Source of the DNA: Tetmemena sp. SeJ-2015
Lineage: Eukaryota; Ciliophora; Spirotrichea; Sporadotrichida; Oxytrichidae
Assembly (NCBI GenBank): GCA_027382625.1
Contig: JAJKFJ010021831.1
Span: forward strand, 17,498-81,497
DNA: 64,000 bases
Reading direction: 5' to 3'
Part shown: positions 1-12,610 of the stretch, one piece after another
Numbering within the stretch: the stretch's first letter is position 1
Layout of the letters: the number at the start of each line of letters is the position of its first letter
The notes under the pieces: generated by a model
What the model saw: only the letters and a program-made list of their open reading frames with translations
The model's database searches: none
Told to the model about the DNA's origin: nothing
Made by a program: the position numbers and the translations under genes

Positions 1-55
1 GATCCTCTTTACAGTAGAAGTAAATTAATTTAAATTACTTTATTTTAAGCATAGA

Positions 56-270
56 TCTGCAAGTTGATTTGCAGAAGAAATAAACGAAGCAGGGCTTATC
101 TGCAATGAAGGCATTCACAGTATGGGGAGATGGCTATCCGTACTTCATATTTTTCGCTATAATTCATAACTGGGAGAGGAGAGCGAGATCATTCTACTAC
201 ATTCTGTTCCTGTCTGCTGAGCTATGGATAGTTAACATTACCAAGATAGCCTATCATATTATATATTATG
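56..270 (+). CDS. Fragment of a membrane protein, possibly PAP2-type phosphatase
   Basis: An open frame (TAA/TAG as Gln) runs through LQVDLQKKQTKQGLSAMKAF and continues with WGDGYP, a hydrophobic stretch, NWERRARSFYYILFLSAEL and NITKIAYH. The order GDG, hydrophobic helix, short basic loop, helix, then [KN]xxYH resembles the region just before the RP motif in PAP2-family lipid phosphatases of ciliates. The expected RPxx motif does not follow; the frame becomes AT-rich after position 270. The exon may start after an AG near 55. It is therefore a partial or interrupted gene, and the family call is tentative, made from the pattern alone. Confidence 0.35.
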
Positions 271-399
271 AACTTTAGCATATTTAGTACCCAAAGCTCT
301 TCTATCTCAGCTCTCTAGTTTTACATATCAAATTTAAATTTATTACAAATTATTCATAAAATTAAAGTCTCTTAAATGATAATCAAATAAAGCTTCTCA

Positions 400-1860
400 T
401 CATTCAACAGTGATAGTTTGTAATGATAGCACTCCCCACTAATCCAGCAGTACAAAATATCTTTGATTTACTTCATACTAATTTGGCAGATCAGAATTTT
501 ACCAGCTAATGATATACCCAGCATATTCTACAGTTGTTTTCTTCTCTCTTTTTAAAACGCCCTTATAGCCATGATGCATAATATCTGCTACTCTAAATTC
601 TGACTCCCCAGTTTTCTAAGTTACTAACACAGGCTTTAGTATCATATCAAAATTACTAGGGACCTCAAAAATCTAGCCCCTCATAGCTATCCTCATCAGC
701 TACTAAATTGGTTCGAAGGAGATAAGGACGCACTCTAATTCATTCAATGACAGCAAATGCTTTGCATCGATAAATTGAACTCTGTCACATCTATCTGCAA
801 GTTTATCTCTGGTTGACTGCATTAAATTATCGCCTCCTATTGTTACTTTAATCAACCTCTTATTTCTTTTCAAGCAGATGAAGAACTACTTGTTAAAAGT
901 ATCAGATTAATGGGCAAAAGGGTTGTGCTAAAAATTTGCATACTACTGATAATTATTACCGTTATTCTTGAACAGCTGCTCCTCTTTTAGTAGACTTAAT
1001 TTTCCATTCTCCAATTTGTAAGTTTGCACACGATAATTTAATAGAGAAAAGTATAGCAAGCCATTCTTCATAAGTAGACAAGAAGTTGGAGTTTTGTTTA
1101 GCTGTTAAACTGTTGTCATATCATCTAGGCTGATTAAAAGGTCGTTAATTAGAAGGAGATTTTCTATTTTAAAGACCACCTCTGGCTCAAAGTCTAGTCT
1201 GGTTATTATCTTAGAACGGACTATTCCTTTAGATTCATCTTCATTTTCTAATTGCAAAATATCAAAGAAGTTACTTGTAAAACACTTAAATACGAATATA
1301 TCGTTGTCAATCTGTGAGACAAGCTTTTCGTATTTTTATTAATGAATTATAGGATAATCTGTAACCTTAATTTCAAGTTCTTGCTTTGGTAAAATCTCTG
1401 TAACAGCTTTCTCCTGGAAAGTTTTAAAGAAGCTCATGTATAAATTTAGGTTGATTTGAAATCGAGTTATGATTGGAAGTTATTTTTAATCAAACTCCTC
1501 TATATTAAAATACTTTGGTTGATTGTGAATTGTTTCGTTCGCTTCAGAATTCTGGGACGCGCATTTAGATAAATATTTTTATCGAGTTTTGATGACTTTA
1601 GTGGAAGTAGCTTCTGCACATTGGATGAATAGAGATAGCTTTTGATTGAAATCTTCTTGCTATTTTTTAATTTAGTCACACTGGTATTTCATCTATTTTA
1701 GCGATTAGAAAATTGGCGATTCATTATCTGTCTCATTACTTTAATGTGAAATTTTATCTCTTTTTCTCTTACCCTGGCTTCTAGATTTGCTTTAAGGGAC
1801 AAAGCTATTGTTATTTTCTTAAAAGCTATTAAGATGCTACAATCCTTAGTCTTAAATCAT
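400..1860 (-). CDS. Coiled-coil/propeller-like family member A (486 aa)
   Basis: The frame runs from an ATG at 1860 to TGA at 400-402 with no break. Residues 20-40 hold a basic cluster (KSRSQGKRKRDK) that could be a nuclear localisation signal. A helical, charged region follows, then at about residue 177 the family motif YEKLVSQIDNDIF...FFDILQLE, and a C-terminal half of short beta-rich blocks. The DEDR-VF signature is weak here (ENLLLINDLLISL). It lies first in a long array of - strand genes. No characterised family was recognised. Function is unknown; the coil suggests oligomerisation. Confidence that this is a real gene is high because of its length and the absence of TGA. Confidence 0.8.
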
Positions 1861-2354
1861 TCCTAATATTAATTATCAAAAAGATAAAGCAAATTAATTT
1901 ATTGAAAACAGTGAGAATTATAAATAAATATTCACCTCAGAATTGCAAATTTATTGTTAAATAATTTAAAATACTTTGAATAGACAAAGTATCTTTTATT
2001 ATGACTTCTTAAAATTATAAAATATTCTTTGTTGAAATTAAATTTAATAAGGTTTTTTATATTTTTTGTTGTGTAGATATACTAACTAATAATTTTGATT
2101 TAATTTTATTTAAAGATATTTGTAAATTAAATAAGTTTTTTTATAATTTGCTAAGCATTATAAATAAAGAAGATTTATTTTAGATGACTTAATATTTTTG
2201 CTTTAAATTGAACTAAGTTTAAAATCTAACATTTAATTAGCTAGTGTTTGAAATATCTTTATTTGAGTAATGAATTATTGAACAAATTTAACTATTAACC
2301 ATTAATCTAAGATTATATCGAATAAAGTAGTCATGTGAGCATATTAAATCCTAC
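1861..2354. other. AT-rich spacer
   Basis: Nothing with coding character was seen on either strand. The stretch holds the presumed promoter of the 0.4-1.9 kb gene and the 3' end of the next one, but no motif could be singled out. Confidence 0.6.
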
Positions 2355-4701
2355 TCACTATATCTTGAGCTAATGAATGACCATAGTCTTGTTAATTCTG
2401 TCGAACAAGAGCACGTTCATGATCCTTGGATCTGGGTTTCTGTCCTTTAGTAGAGCTATGATCTCCAGACCTTCCTAGAACTCAAAGAATCCCTTCACTC
2501 CGTCCTTGCTCATGTCAGCAATCATCAGAGTCTTAGAATCCTTGAGAGCGACTACTCCACTTCTGTCTTGAAGATCGAAATCTGGGATCATCCTCAGGAA
2601 CAACTAGTCAAAGTGGAACTTAATTAGCTTTCTCTTCTGCATGTTTTCGCAATCTTAGACTGTTATCTGATCCACCATCATCACGATAAAAGTCGTCTTG
2701 TCTAGGAAATCGTAGTCTATGATGTCCATTCCACGAGTATAGTACTTTTCTCTATCTTGGAGGTTTATGAACTCGTCTACCATATTAAACCTGATAGATT
2801 AGATATGGGTATTGTAGGAGACAAAGTAAACTCTGTCTAGTTCTTCATGGAAGGGATTACGTCTCAAGTCTGAGATAAAGAGAGTGCGATTGGTGCAGAG
2901 CATAATCTTGTGGATTTGCACATAGTGATCTTCTTGCCACTCGTTCACTGCAAATCTACCATAATGTTACTGTGCATGAAGAATTCTAACTGTGGATAGA
3001 TTTAGAGCTGCTGTATTAAGTTCTTGATCAGGCATCTCTTGAATCAGCTTGAGGGTGTGTAGATTGTAGGTTCCGAAGTTTAGAATAAGTCTATCCTCAT
3101 GAATGTGAGCAAGCTTAATCTCATCCTTAAACTTTTTGAAAAGGCTGTATTGCCCAACTTCGTGAGCGAACTTGTAGAGATAAGAGTAGCACTTCTCATT
3201 ATAGAAGATCATGTAGTCGTTATTGATTTACTTCACCTTGTTCACATACTTCTTAATGGGAATATTTGTAGGCATCACCTTCTCCTAGATCAAAGACATC
3301 TCTCCACAAGAGTGCTTGATCTTCTCCTTAACATACCTGAGTGACTTGTGAAAGTTCTTGTATAAAGGAATGGGCTACTGCAAATGAGTAATCTTTAAAG
3401 CAGACTCTTGGATGAATTGAATAGTCTCAAGATCAAAGGGTCTCTTGCTCTACTGAATGGCTTCTATTCTTTGAGCAACTCTATGATATATTGACTTGCT
3501 TTGGAATCTGATGGTCTTAAGAGTTTACTCCATTTATGATAGAATTTGCTCCATCCTCGTTTAGAAGAGAACACTGTCATTGTGAATTTTAGAAGCTAAC
3601 AGTCCCAGCATCCTTATCATGTCAATCTACTAATCTAAGGGAGCGATCTTAAAGTCTATGATGTCAAATATCTCAGGACACTCTTGCTCAAACCGCTACT
3701 TAGGAGAGATAAAGTTTATCTACTTCTCAGTCTGTAGCTCATTTATATAGCCTGCTTTGTTTTTACCATACTGAGCCATGTATTTCTAGTTGTCTTGAAA
3801 ATTCTTCAGAGCTAGATTTCGAAAGTTCTTATAAGAGTTGGCAACCTACTCTGCAGTTTCTACTTAGTTATTGCAAATTTAAATGTCCTTCTCCAACTCC
3901 TCATCATCAGTCTTCACTAATAAATCTAGGTTCTAACCCATCTTCTATTCTCCAAAGACTCTCTTTCCCATGCTCAACATAAACTCCATCTCAAGGAATG
4001 CAAGGTCCTTGAAGAAGTCTCTCTTCTCTAGATCTACATGCTCAGGACAATAATCAGAAGGATCAGCTGGCTAAAAATGAGCTGGAGGAATATAGTTCTC
4101 AGGATTGAGAGCCCCTTGCAAATTTGCCTTTAGCTGTTAGTTGGCTTAGACTATTAGTGGTTTCTATTGTATAATGTTCTTGTTTTCTATTTTCTTGCTG
4201 ATGTGGGAAATAGGTGGTCCTTAATCTACCTTTGGCTTCTTTTCCTTGATGTGAGCCTGTTTTGAGTTAGATGCTAACGATTACCAGGTTGCTTAGCTAT
4301 CCTGGTATCTTTGCATTTAGGTTTAACTCTCCTTAATCTAGTAATCCTAGTTGCCGCCTTAACCTCCATAGAACTGCTGTAGTTGAGTGTTATCTCCAGG
4401 ATTCACACTCTCCTGTTACTGCTGCTGTTGCTGTAAATCTTAGTCTTACTACTGATATTCCTGATTGTTGTTATTGTCATAGTTATTTTGCTGATTCTAG
4501 TAATCTTGGCTTTAGAATTGATCATCGTACTAATCTTGCTTCAATTTACTGTTGGTATATCTGAGAATCAGAAGGCTGCTGGTTGAATTGCTGTTGACTC
4601 TGGTCTTAGTTATTCTGCTGGGGGAAATTATTGATTAGTAAACTGAATTCACTGAATGTGCTGATCTTACTGTCATCGTCTCTTAGGAAATCATTCATCA
4701 T
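2355..4701 (-). CDS. Gln-rich coiled-coil/propeller-like protein B (about 781 aa)
   Basis: Start ATGATG at 4701, TGA stop at 2355-2357. The first ~150 residues are rich in Q, N, Y and G, a prion-like low-complexity segment. Then come an acidic-charged helical region (EHVDLEKRDFFKDLAFLEME) and a long C-terminal part with repeated short beta-like blocks. The DEDR signature is reduced to IMLCTNRTLFISDL. The total length is one base over a multiple of three. The break lies near 4523-4600, where a run of three A should be two: removing one A joins the N-terminal MMNDFLRDDD frame to the Gln-rich frame. I read this as a sequence error rather than decay, since 700 codons downstream are clean. Function unknown. 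Confidence 0.8.
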
Positions 4702-4849
4702 CTTGAAGAAAGCTAAAGTAATTTATTTATTGCTAGAATTAATAAATTCATTAAGCCATCTTAAAGTGAAATATTTAAAATGAACAAAATGTTAGAGCCA
4801 ATAAAAACCTTAAGGAACAGAAAAATTATAATTTTTAGGTTAAATATTC

Positions 4850-7596
4850 GAAATATTTTTAGTTAATTTGAGAGGAATGGAGTTTAACTTCTTAAACTTC
4901 TTAGTCAACAGTCTGAGATAGACATACACCAGTCTTCCTTTTGAATCTTAGACTACAACTACTGCTCCATTCACTTAGTCATCGTTAATCTGCATCAGCA
5001 CTCTGCTATTTTATAACCCTTCAACGAATCCCACCTTCCCATTTAAATACCTGTTCTTAGTATTATCTTCCCTCCTCAAATTTCTAGGTTTGCTATTGAC
5101 TAGGTTATTACTTCTTCCATTATTATCTTTGCCATCAAAGCCAAAACAGCCTCCACTTTCTTCTCCTTCCATCTATTCATTATTTTCATAATCCTTAGGG
5201 AAATCATTCTCACTAAGGTTTGCAATCTGTAGAGCATTCTAAGTTTTCTAAGAAGACATAGGGCATGATTTCGGAGTTGAAAATTCTAGGAACCACTATT
5301 GTTTTGGAGAGTGTCTCATATCTGTAAACTACCTAAATTATGTCTGTGGTCAGAGCATTGATTAGCGATATTTATTAGTCACCCAGTACTATGAGCCGCT
5401 CCATGGAAACTAGTCTAAAATTGCAAATAGATTTCATCTTCTGAGCTATCTATCTCAACTCGTGCTAATTGAAATCCTCATTCTAGATTTTCAAGGAGAG
5501 AACTTTATTGTGACTAGCTGTAAACAGGATCGTGTTCATTTAGAAAGGGTGATTTTTAATCAAGCAAATAGGATAGGTATTAAGTCCAGGGTAGTATGCT
5601 TTCTTCTGAATAAGTTGGTATTGATTTCCATCCCACTTCCAAAGCAGAAGCTTGCATGAAGTATCCACTCCTGTTATAATGGTACCAGGATTGAACTAAC
5701 ACACACTCAGGATTGTGTTTGAAAAATCTAGCAGCTGGATAATTCTCTATGGGTCTCTGAAGTGAAAAACTTAATCGTTCACAATTACTCTTTCCTCGTC
5801 TAGTGCAATAAATTCTACTACTCTCTTTAAAGTTTGGAAGTGCTGGATATGATAAATTGGACCTTCAGCTAGTGAGTCAGATTCTTTCCTTACTATCTTA
5901 ATTAAGTCGGTTTATTCCTTGCCCTAGAAAGCATACATGTCTCCACCAATCTCGGCTATCACATTTTCATACTGGAGTGCTTTACACAACTGATCATCTA
6001 CTAAAACTTGCTCTCTCATCGCTCTAAAATTAATCTGAGTGTCTACTATATTCACCTTCCTCTGCTTTGAATTGCATATATAATTTAAATGCTAATTCAA
6101 TTAGCTGCCCATGTAGTTCAAATAATTCATCTCTATTTTATACCTTTCATCCATCTCAGCTAGCTTTTCCTCTGCTCTTAACTTATAAATTTTGCTAGAC
6201 TCATTCCCCTTTCTCTCTCTTACACTGCACTAAAGACCTCTCAATAGGCCATCAACCTTTTACTCAACCTGCTTCGATATTATAGAACAAGAGGAGCGAG
6301 TTGTTTAAATGTAAGCGTTTATTTTGTCAAAAGCAACTCTAGCAAGTAGTTCTATTTCATTGGTATTTGCAAGAATCCTCTAGATCTTATCAATTAGGGA
6401 AAGCTCGCTAAAGTTATCTTTACTCTAGCCATTTTCTTCAGTTTTAAGATATATTTACTCGATATCATTTAAGCTTTTTATTTTTTCTCTAAATTATTTA
6501 CTTGCAGAGTGAATTGATTTTCTCTAATCTTATATAAAAGATTTTACTCTTTTTCAACCAATTTAGCTTTTTACTACTCCTCAGATATTCTTTTCTAAGT
6601 AAGCATATTTTTGAATAAGTCCGATTTGGGCATTGCTTCTTGAGCCTCTGCTCCTTTTTCAAAGTTATTAGGTACCTCGCTCCCAATGATTTTCCCCAGT
6701 TTGCTTGATTAGGCCTTTTAAAATACATCTGACATTTCCTATTCATTCATACCAAATCCGATCTACTAAGAGTCCTTGTTCTTTTTACCTTTTTGAGGAC
6801 TGTAATTATAAATATAGTCCAGTCTATTTTCCAATTCATCACTGATTGTAAGTTTACCATTTTTGTCTCTTTTTCTGCTATCCCTTCCTTTATTATTAAT
6901 TGGGTTCCTAGACAGAAAGTAAGATTACTTCCTCGGCTTCTTCTTCCTCTTTTCCTATAACTCAGGAGGTCTAACCATTATCTTCTTTTTCTTTTGTTAG
7001 ATTGGGTGGAGTATGTAATCATTCTTATCCACAAAATCATTTGCATCTTGCTTAATCCCTATTGTTTAATCCATATTTTACCCTATTTGTGGCCTTACCT
7101 ATTGCTAATCCTCAGGGTCTGCTGTTTAAGGTTTGCTGGAGGGGTTTTGAATCAAGCGAGCAGTAGATGGGATTTTGAATTTGGGTAGATGATTCATGAG
7201 TTCCTTGAATTCATTCATAGCTGACTCTATTTTGTACTGATCTTGGTTTAGAGATGACGAACCACCTAACCCAGACTTCATTATCTCCAAATCTTCATCC
7301 TTACTTGCTAAAACTTGCAGTTTCCCATCTTTCTTCTCCTCCTCTTTAGATGCTTGTTTGGTAGGTTTCTTCTTGGGGCGTTCAGGGTCAGAGTCAGTAT
7401 AGTCATCTAAGTAGTCCCCACCCTTGCTCCCACTCTATAAATTCACCCTATGAGTTTTAAGTTCCTTTTGTTGTGCTCTTAGATTGGCAATTCTTTTTTG
7501 CTTTCTCTGTTGTACTTTTTATTTAGTGATCTCCCTCTGCACTTGCTTTTCGTTAATGTAGGACTGGAAGTAGTCCTATACCATCTTAGAAGTCAT
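4850..7596 (-). CDS. Large basic coiled-coil/propeller-like protein C
   Basis: ATG at 7596. The N-terminal 300 residues are basic with patches such as DPERPKKKPTK and EKRKKKPRK, likely nuclear signals. A coiled coil follows, then the C-terminal half with the signature LDEERVIVNDQVFHF. One A is missing from the A-run near 6484-6490 (frame continues as KSLNDIEQIYLKTEENGQ). The frame closes at TGA 5210-5212, but a clearly coding frame overlaps it and runs on from about 5300 to 4860 (ENDFPKDYENNEQMEGEE, then VLMQINDDQVNGAVVVVQD). Removing one T from TTTT near 5290 joins the two. The extended frame then has no TGA before the ATG of the next gene. Confidence 0.75.
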
Positions 7597-7882
7597 TGTA
7601 TCGATTTATAGAAGTTTAGCTTATATATTTTTAATAGATCGAGTTGTTTATGTGCACAGTTAATAAGGTAAATTTATTTCAAGCGAGAGATTTCTAAAAT
7701 CAATAAAGCCAATAATAAGAAATATACACGTATAAATAAAACAAACAAAATAAACAATTTTTATTGGTAAAATAATATTGAAAATTTAAAATTTGATTAC
7801 CTTTTATAATTAAGGGTTAACATTTGCTTCTTATCATTTTTAATCGCAGAATTTAATTTAAAATCATTATGATTTAGTATAG

Positions 7883-8914
7883 TCAAATATATTCCAAAAG
7901 CACAATGGGTTTGCCACAGTCTTTGAGAGGACACTGTCTCTCCCTCATTAGGTAAACTGATATGCAACCCTTGTGAGTGATGTGACCGCACTTTAGATCC
8001 AAGTAATCCTGCTCTTCTTAAATATATTATAATAAACCGTAATGTGCATCTTTGAGGTGGTCTTTGCAAATAAGGCAAGTGTCCACTCCAGCCACTTGCT
8101 GCTGCCTATACTTTTTAAATTTCATCTTATCAATAGTATTAAAGATTATGTATTAAATATATTGATCAATGTCTTGTCTTGCATATCCTCTCGCCATTCA
8201 AATCAATAAAATGAAATGAAATAATATATCATAATCATTTGAATAATTCTCCTTGCCTTTTCCTATAGAGCTTTCATCTTCTTAGCCCTTTCATCTTCGT
8301 CACTATCTTCCTCCCCATAGTCCTCCCCTACTTTCTTCACTTTCTCTTTAAAATTATATCAGTATTATCTTTGGGTTCATTATTTTTCTTCTCGATTAGC
8401 TTTTGCTCCTCTTATTGTTACTATGGTGGTTTAATTGATTGCGTCTCTTTCTAACACTTGCAAACAACCTTCTGTTACAGCTTTGAGTTAAGTATCTTGT
8501 TATCTGATTGTAGCTTGTTGTTCTGGGTTCATAGCTACTCAATTGTTTTATCTCTCTGCTGTAGCATCTACCTCAACTGGTTAATCTGCTCTTGTAATAA
8601 TAAATAATTATATTTAATCTATAGTAAATGTAAGGAAGAGTCCACTGCTGCTTCTGAATTCATTTGAGTATCAATTCTGTTTCCAACCATAACTAGATTG
8701 TTCATTTAAAACTACTGGTGGCCTTTAACTGATTACATTCCTAAACCACCACCCTATCTTTGCAGTTTAAGAAACATTAAATCCAATTAATCAAATTTAG
8801 AAATTCAAATATAAAATGGATATCTTCTTACCTCTGGTTTGTGAGAGTTCAAGGAAGAGACTAATTATGTGAAGATGATTTAAACTGGTTACTCTGCGGA
8901 GTCATTCTTTTCAT
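7883..8914 (-). CDS. Coiled-coil RING-H2 protein, probable E3 ubiquitin ligase
   Basis: C-terminal domain: CLICKDHL, then LKCGHITHKGC and CPLKDCGK, giving the C-x2-C, C-x-H-x2-H-x2-C, C-x4-C spacing of a RING-H2 finger. Such domains bind two zinc ions and recruit E2 enzymes. Before it lie a coiled coil (LLLQEQINQLRQMLQQRDK) and an acidic stretch (GEEDSDEDERAKK). Exon 1 starts at ATG 8914, and a 74-nt GT-AG intron joins it in frame. Two in-frame TGA codons (8529-8531 and 8849-8851), one missing T near 8350 and a 41-bp insert at 8195-8239 interrupt the frame. With the insert removed and the T restored, the length is an exact multiple of three. If TGA is always a stop, only the segment from the RING upstream to 8528 would be translated. 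Confidence 0.7.
8195..8239 (-). other. 41-bp AT-rich insert between AATG repeats (IES candidate)
   Basis: On the - strand, the coding sequence reads ...ATTATTCAAATG, then AT-rich DNA, then GAATGGCGAGAGG. Removing one AATG repeat and the 37 bases between gives ATT ATT CAA ATG GCG AGA, which joins the acidic region to the RING part in frame. The insert has no GT, so it cannot be a GT-AG intron. Its edges also form the inverted pair ATTCAAAT/ATTTGAAT. Short direct repeats at the edges are typical of ciliate internal eliminated sequences. Confidence 0.5.
8758..8831 (-). other. 74-nt GT-AG intron in the RING gene
   Basis: On the - strand the donor is CCAGAG|GTAAGAAG and the acceptor CTGCAAAG|ATAGGG. 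Splicing in phase 2 gives ...TNQR-QGGGLGMQSVKG..., which runs in frame into MNNLVMVGNRID. The exon upstream contains a TGA, so its coding status depends on how that codon is read. Confidence 0.5.
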
Positions 8915-8994
8915 TTTATAAAACGATTAATCAAATATCTATTTAACAAAAATATCTCTCTATTATTTTTAAACTTTAAGATAAATAAACTAAT

Positions 8995-10668
8995 TCATTC
9001 TATCACTATTTTTATAATTCCCAATTTATTATCCTCCATTCTCACCAATGCCTTTACTTAGGAATGATTGCTATGAGTTTCCTCATCTTCTTTTAATTTT
9101 AAAATTCTCTGTCTATAGTCTAGCTGCCCTAAATTCCAAAATTTGAGTCCCTCTTTCGAACAATTCCCATACAGACCCTATTTGAAAGGGTCCAATAAAG
9201 AAGCTGTCTAGTTTTAAAGAGAGATAACAAATGGTTTCCTCTCAATCTGATTTATGCCTCGAACAAATAAAGTTTGATTCATAGTTTAAGTTTCACCAAT
9301 CGAAAATGAGGCTACTAGTCTCATGCTGTAATCCTCAATTATATAAATAAGGGGAGCATGATAGCACAATATAAGTTAGCTATTCAAGAATTTGATTTAA
9401 CTGCTCCTTGAACAAATGGCTGTCTTCTTGGGCAAAGTGTTTTTCTTCTTGCCAATTTCTAACTTGATCGGATGAAATGAATTCAATATCCCATAAAGAA
9501 TTGGTCTGTCTGCAGATTTATTTTTGACAAACGGATTCACAAGCAAGACTTGATAAAATGAACCTGCATATGCCCCACCTGAACTGCAAGTACTGACAGT
9601 ATGGCACTTCTGATACTCACAACCATCAAATTTGTAAATCAAGACTCTTCCTTTGAAATTTACACCAAGTGCCAACACCTCAGGCTCAACCACGCATCCT
9701 GCTGTAAACTCTAAATCTTCGCCACTTCTTTTCTCCTTTAATATTTCCTAAATTACTTTCTACTTGCTAAGAGAAAACACTTTAACACCGATAAGCATAC
9801 GATCCTCATCCATTAGCATGAATGCTGGTTGATTATCTAGTGTCATTATTGTTTAAGCAAAACCTTATTTTGCTTTCTCATCTATTTCTAGGCCCAGAAT
9901 GTCTACTTCCTCTTTATCCTGCCGTTTTAGAGCAACTATATTTTCATTTATCTAAGCCACTAAGGTTTCATATACTTCGCTCACTCCCTCTATCAAGATA
10001 GGATCTTAAAATTTTAAAGCACTTTCATTTACATCTAGAGCCACTTCCTCCTTTTTATAAGACATTAATTTATTAAAGATTTGCTCATAGAACTATACCT
10101 TATTATGCAGCTATGTTAAAATGCAGTTCTATTTTTTGAAAAATTCTTCTCACTCCTCTTTTTCGTTCTCAGATTTTGTGGACTTAACTGTCTCAAATAT
10201 ATGCTTCAAAGCGCTTGATGTTTGTAGTTGAAAAGACTTGAATTCAGTAATAAGTTTTTAAAAATGATCAGCGATAGCTCTTTATCTCTCTCTTAAATTC
10301 TTAGCTATTTTTATAACAGTAGGATAGCTATTAATAGCAAACTTAGCCTCGCTTTTAACTTTAGAACTTCTACCCTTACTGCTTTCGCCCTTAGACCTGC
10401 CTCTCTTACTAGGCTCCGTTTTAAGAGTACTGCTGCTATTTTCAGATTTGAGTTTAGAAGATTTGAGTTACTAAGAGATTCTTTTTTCAATGCTATCATA
10501 GGGTTGCTCATTTTTAACTTCCTACTTGTATTTATCAAATTTCTTTTCCTCCTCGTCTACATCTTCTTTATATGAATTATCGGAATGCGAAGAGTCTGAT
10601 CTAAGAGGCTAAGCTCTTAAGTTTTTCAGAGTTTCATTAAATTCTTCCCACAGATCGTTCACATTCAT
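8995..10668 (-). CDS. Coiled-coil/propeller-like family member D with in-frame TGA
   Basis: ATG 10668 to TGA 8995-8997 is exactly 558 codons. Residues 1-130 are charged and basic (KRGRSKGESSKGRSSKVK). A coil covers roughly 140-230. The C-terminal half has the signature LMDEDRMLIGVKVFSLS. Codon 173 is TGA (10150-10152), between NEKEE and EEFFKK. The frame is coding on both sides and the total length is undisturbed, so an indel cannot explain it. The closest relative is the next gene at 10.9-12.6 kb, which has no internal TGA. Function unknown; basic N-terminus suggests a nuclear site. Confidence 0.8.
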
Positions 10669-10903
10669 TTGCAAAAATAAATAAATAAAAAACACTAATA
10701 CAAAAGCTAATAAGTTCAGATTCCTTTAATTTAACAAGCTTATATATTAAATATTTAATAATTTAGATAAAACAAAGTCTTCTTGGCAAAAAGATTTATA
10801 GATTAAATAAACTACAAAAGATGAAATATGTAATTTATTAAGTGAATATTAAAATTGGTGTAGAAGTGGAGGTAATTTTTAAATTATTATTAAAACCAAT
10901 GCT

Positions 10904-12610
10904 TCATTCTATACTAATTTTAAAAATACCTAGCTGATTGTTTTGCAATTTTACAAGTGCACATGCGTAAGGATCTTAACTTTAAATATCTTCTCTTCCT
11001 ATCTCATTCTTAATTTTGAGTGAATCTATGGCAATGTCTATTTGTCCAATACTTTGATATTAAAATGAGCTTTATTTGCTGCCAGTGTAGCCCATTTTCA
11101 TTGGATCAAGCATCACTGCTCTACAATCAGCAATGTTTATCGCAAACGGTTATGACTCATCATATTTAGCTCCTTTGATAAAGAGAGTATCATACATCTA
11201 TTGATGAGATTGATCCACTTTAATTTAAGCAAGAACATTTTAATTGTCATCATCTATCAACTAAAATACTTAGTCATAGTAGGTGATTAGCACTTTCTAA
11301 TTTAAAAATTTGACTGTAGTAGACTTACTGCACAAAAAAGTCTTAGTTGATATCTATTTGGAGTCCTTGCAAACTTGGATTTTGTAAGGAATCTCATTTT
11401 TTTGGATGCAGTATACTACAGGTGCATCTAAATGCTGATTCTGTAAGTAGGGATTAGTAAAAATTGAGATAAAGTACTACTTATTTTGATAACCACCTTG
11501 AGTCAAGGTTAGAGCAGAGTGATACTTCTGATACTGGAATCCATCAAACTTTAAAAATACTATTCTCGCATTGAAGTTGATGCAAAGAGCCAGGACCCCT
11601 GGTTGAATTATACAGCCAGCTGTATATTAGTATTCATAAATTTAACTTCTCTCTGTTGGTAATTCTTTGATAAGTTGCTTTTAACTAAAAGAGAAAACTA
11701 CATCCCCTGCTATTAATCTATCCTAGTCTACTAGCATAAAGATTGGCTAAGTATCAAGTGATAAAAGCACCCTTGAAGTAATTTATTGATTATAAGTGTC
11801 TCTTTCAATTGATATGATGTCTATCTCTTCTCTCCCTTCTCTTTTTAAAGCAAGCACATTTTCACTTAACTGGCACACTAAGGCTTCATAACTCTCTTTC
11901 AATCCGTTTATAGGTTTAGGAGCATCTATTTGTATATCAACCTAGTTTGAAAGCTTAACCTCCTTCATCTTCTAAGTTACTAGTCTGACTATATTTTGCT
12001 CGTAAAATTATATTTGCTGATCTAGTTAGTTCAGAAGGTTTTATTGATTATTCACAAACTCTGACTCTTTCTCATAGCCTGAGCATTTGACTTCAGCCTT
12101 GGTTCTCTTTGAACTAACAGCGCTGATAACTTTCTGCAGAACCTTATCTGTTCTCTAAGTGTAGTGGCTAAATTAAGCAGCTAGCTTTTTAAAATTGTCA
12201 ATGATAACTTTCTACCTGGATTGAAGCTGCTTTGCTTTTTGGATAATCTTTCCATAGGTATCAGTTGCTAGCTTTTAGCTTGAGTCGTCTCCATTTTGAT
12301 AGTCACTTTGCTTGATTTTAGTAGATAGGAGAATGCCTTTTTATTTAAGTTCTAGAGCTGGTTAATTTTTACTCTTCTTCTTTAATGTGGCTGTTGCAGT
12401 TTGATTAACTTAATGCTCATTAAAGTTCTCTTGCTTTAAATTCTTAGTAGTGAGAAGTTTAGGGATGGACTTCTTTGGATCCTATTTAATGAGGAGTTGT
12501 TTATAATTAGCTTGATTGTTTGGAGGTTGAATTTGATCTGATGCTCGTGAAGTTCTGTCAAAGTTAGTGAGAGATTACTGAAACTCTTACCACACATTAT
12601 CCAAATCCAT
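10904..12610 (-). CDS. Coiled-coil/propeller-like family member E (568 aa)
   Basis: ATG 12610 to TGA 10904-10906, 569 codons, no break. It is a clear sister of the gene at 9.0-10.7 kb: both begin with [MN]xxDNVW or NDLW and share QIQFYEQ and DQDRLIAGDVVFSFS-like blocks and the same last residues (KISIE versus KIVIE). Order: polar N-terminus 1-130, coil 140-240, then beta-rich C-terminal half with repeated F-D-G-x-x-Y-Q-K. No known domain could be named. The intact frame makes this a good reference for the family. Confidence 0.85.

Noticed and set aside
3099..3344. + strand frame opposite the 2.4-4.7 kb gene
   Set aside because: Opposite strand has a continuous frame of over 700 codons with family motifs.
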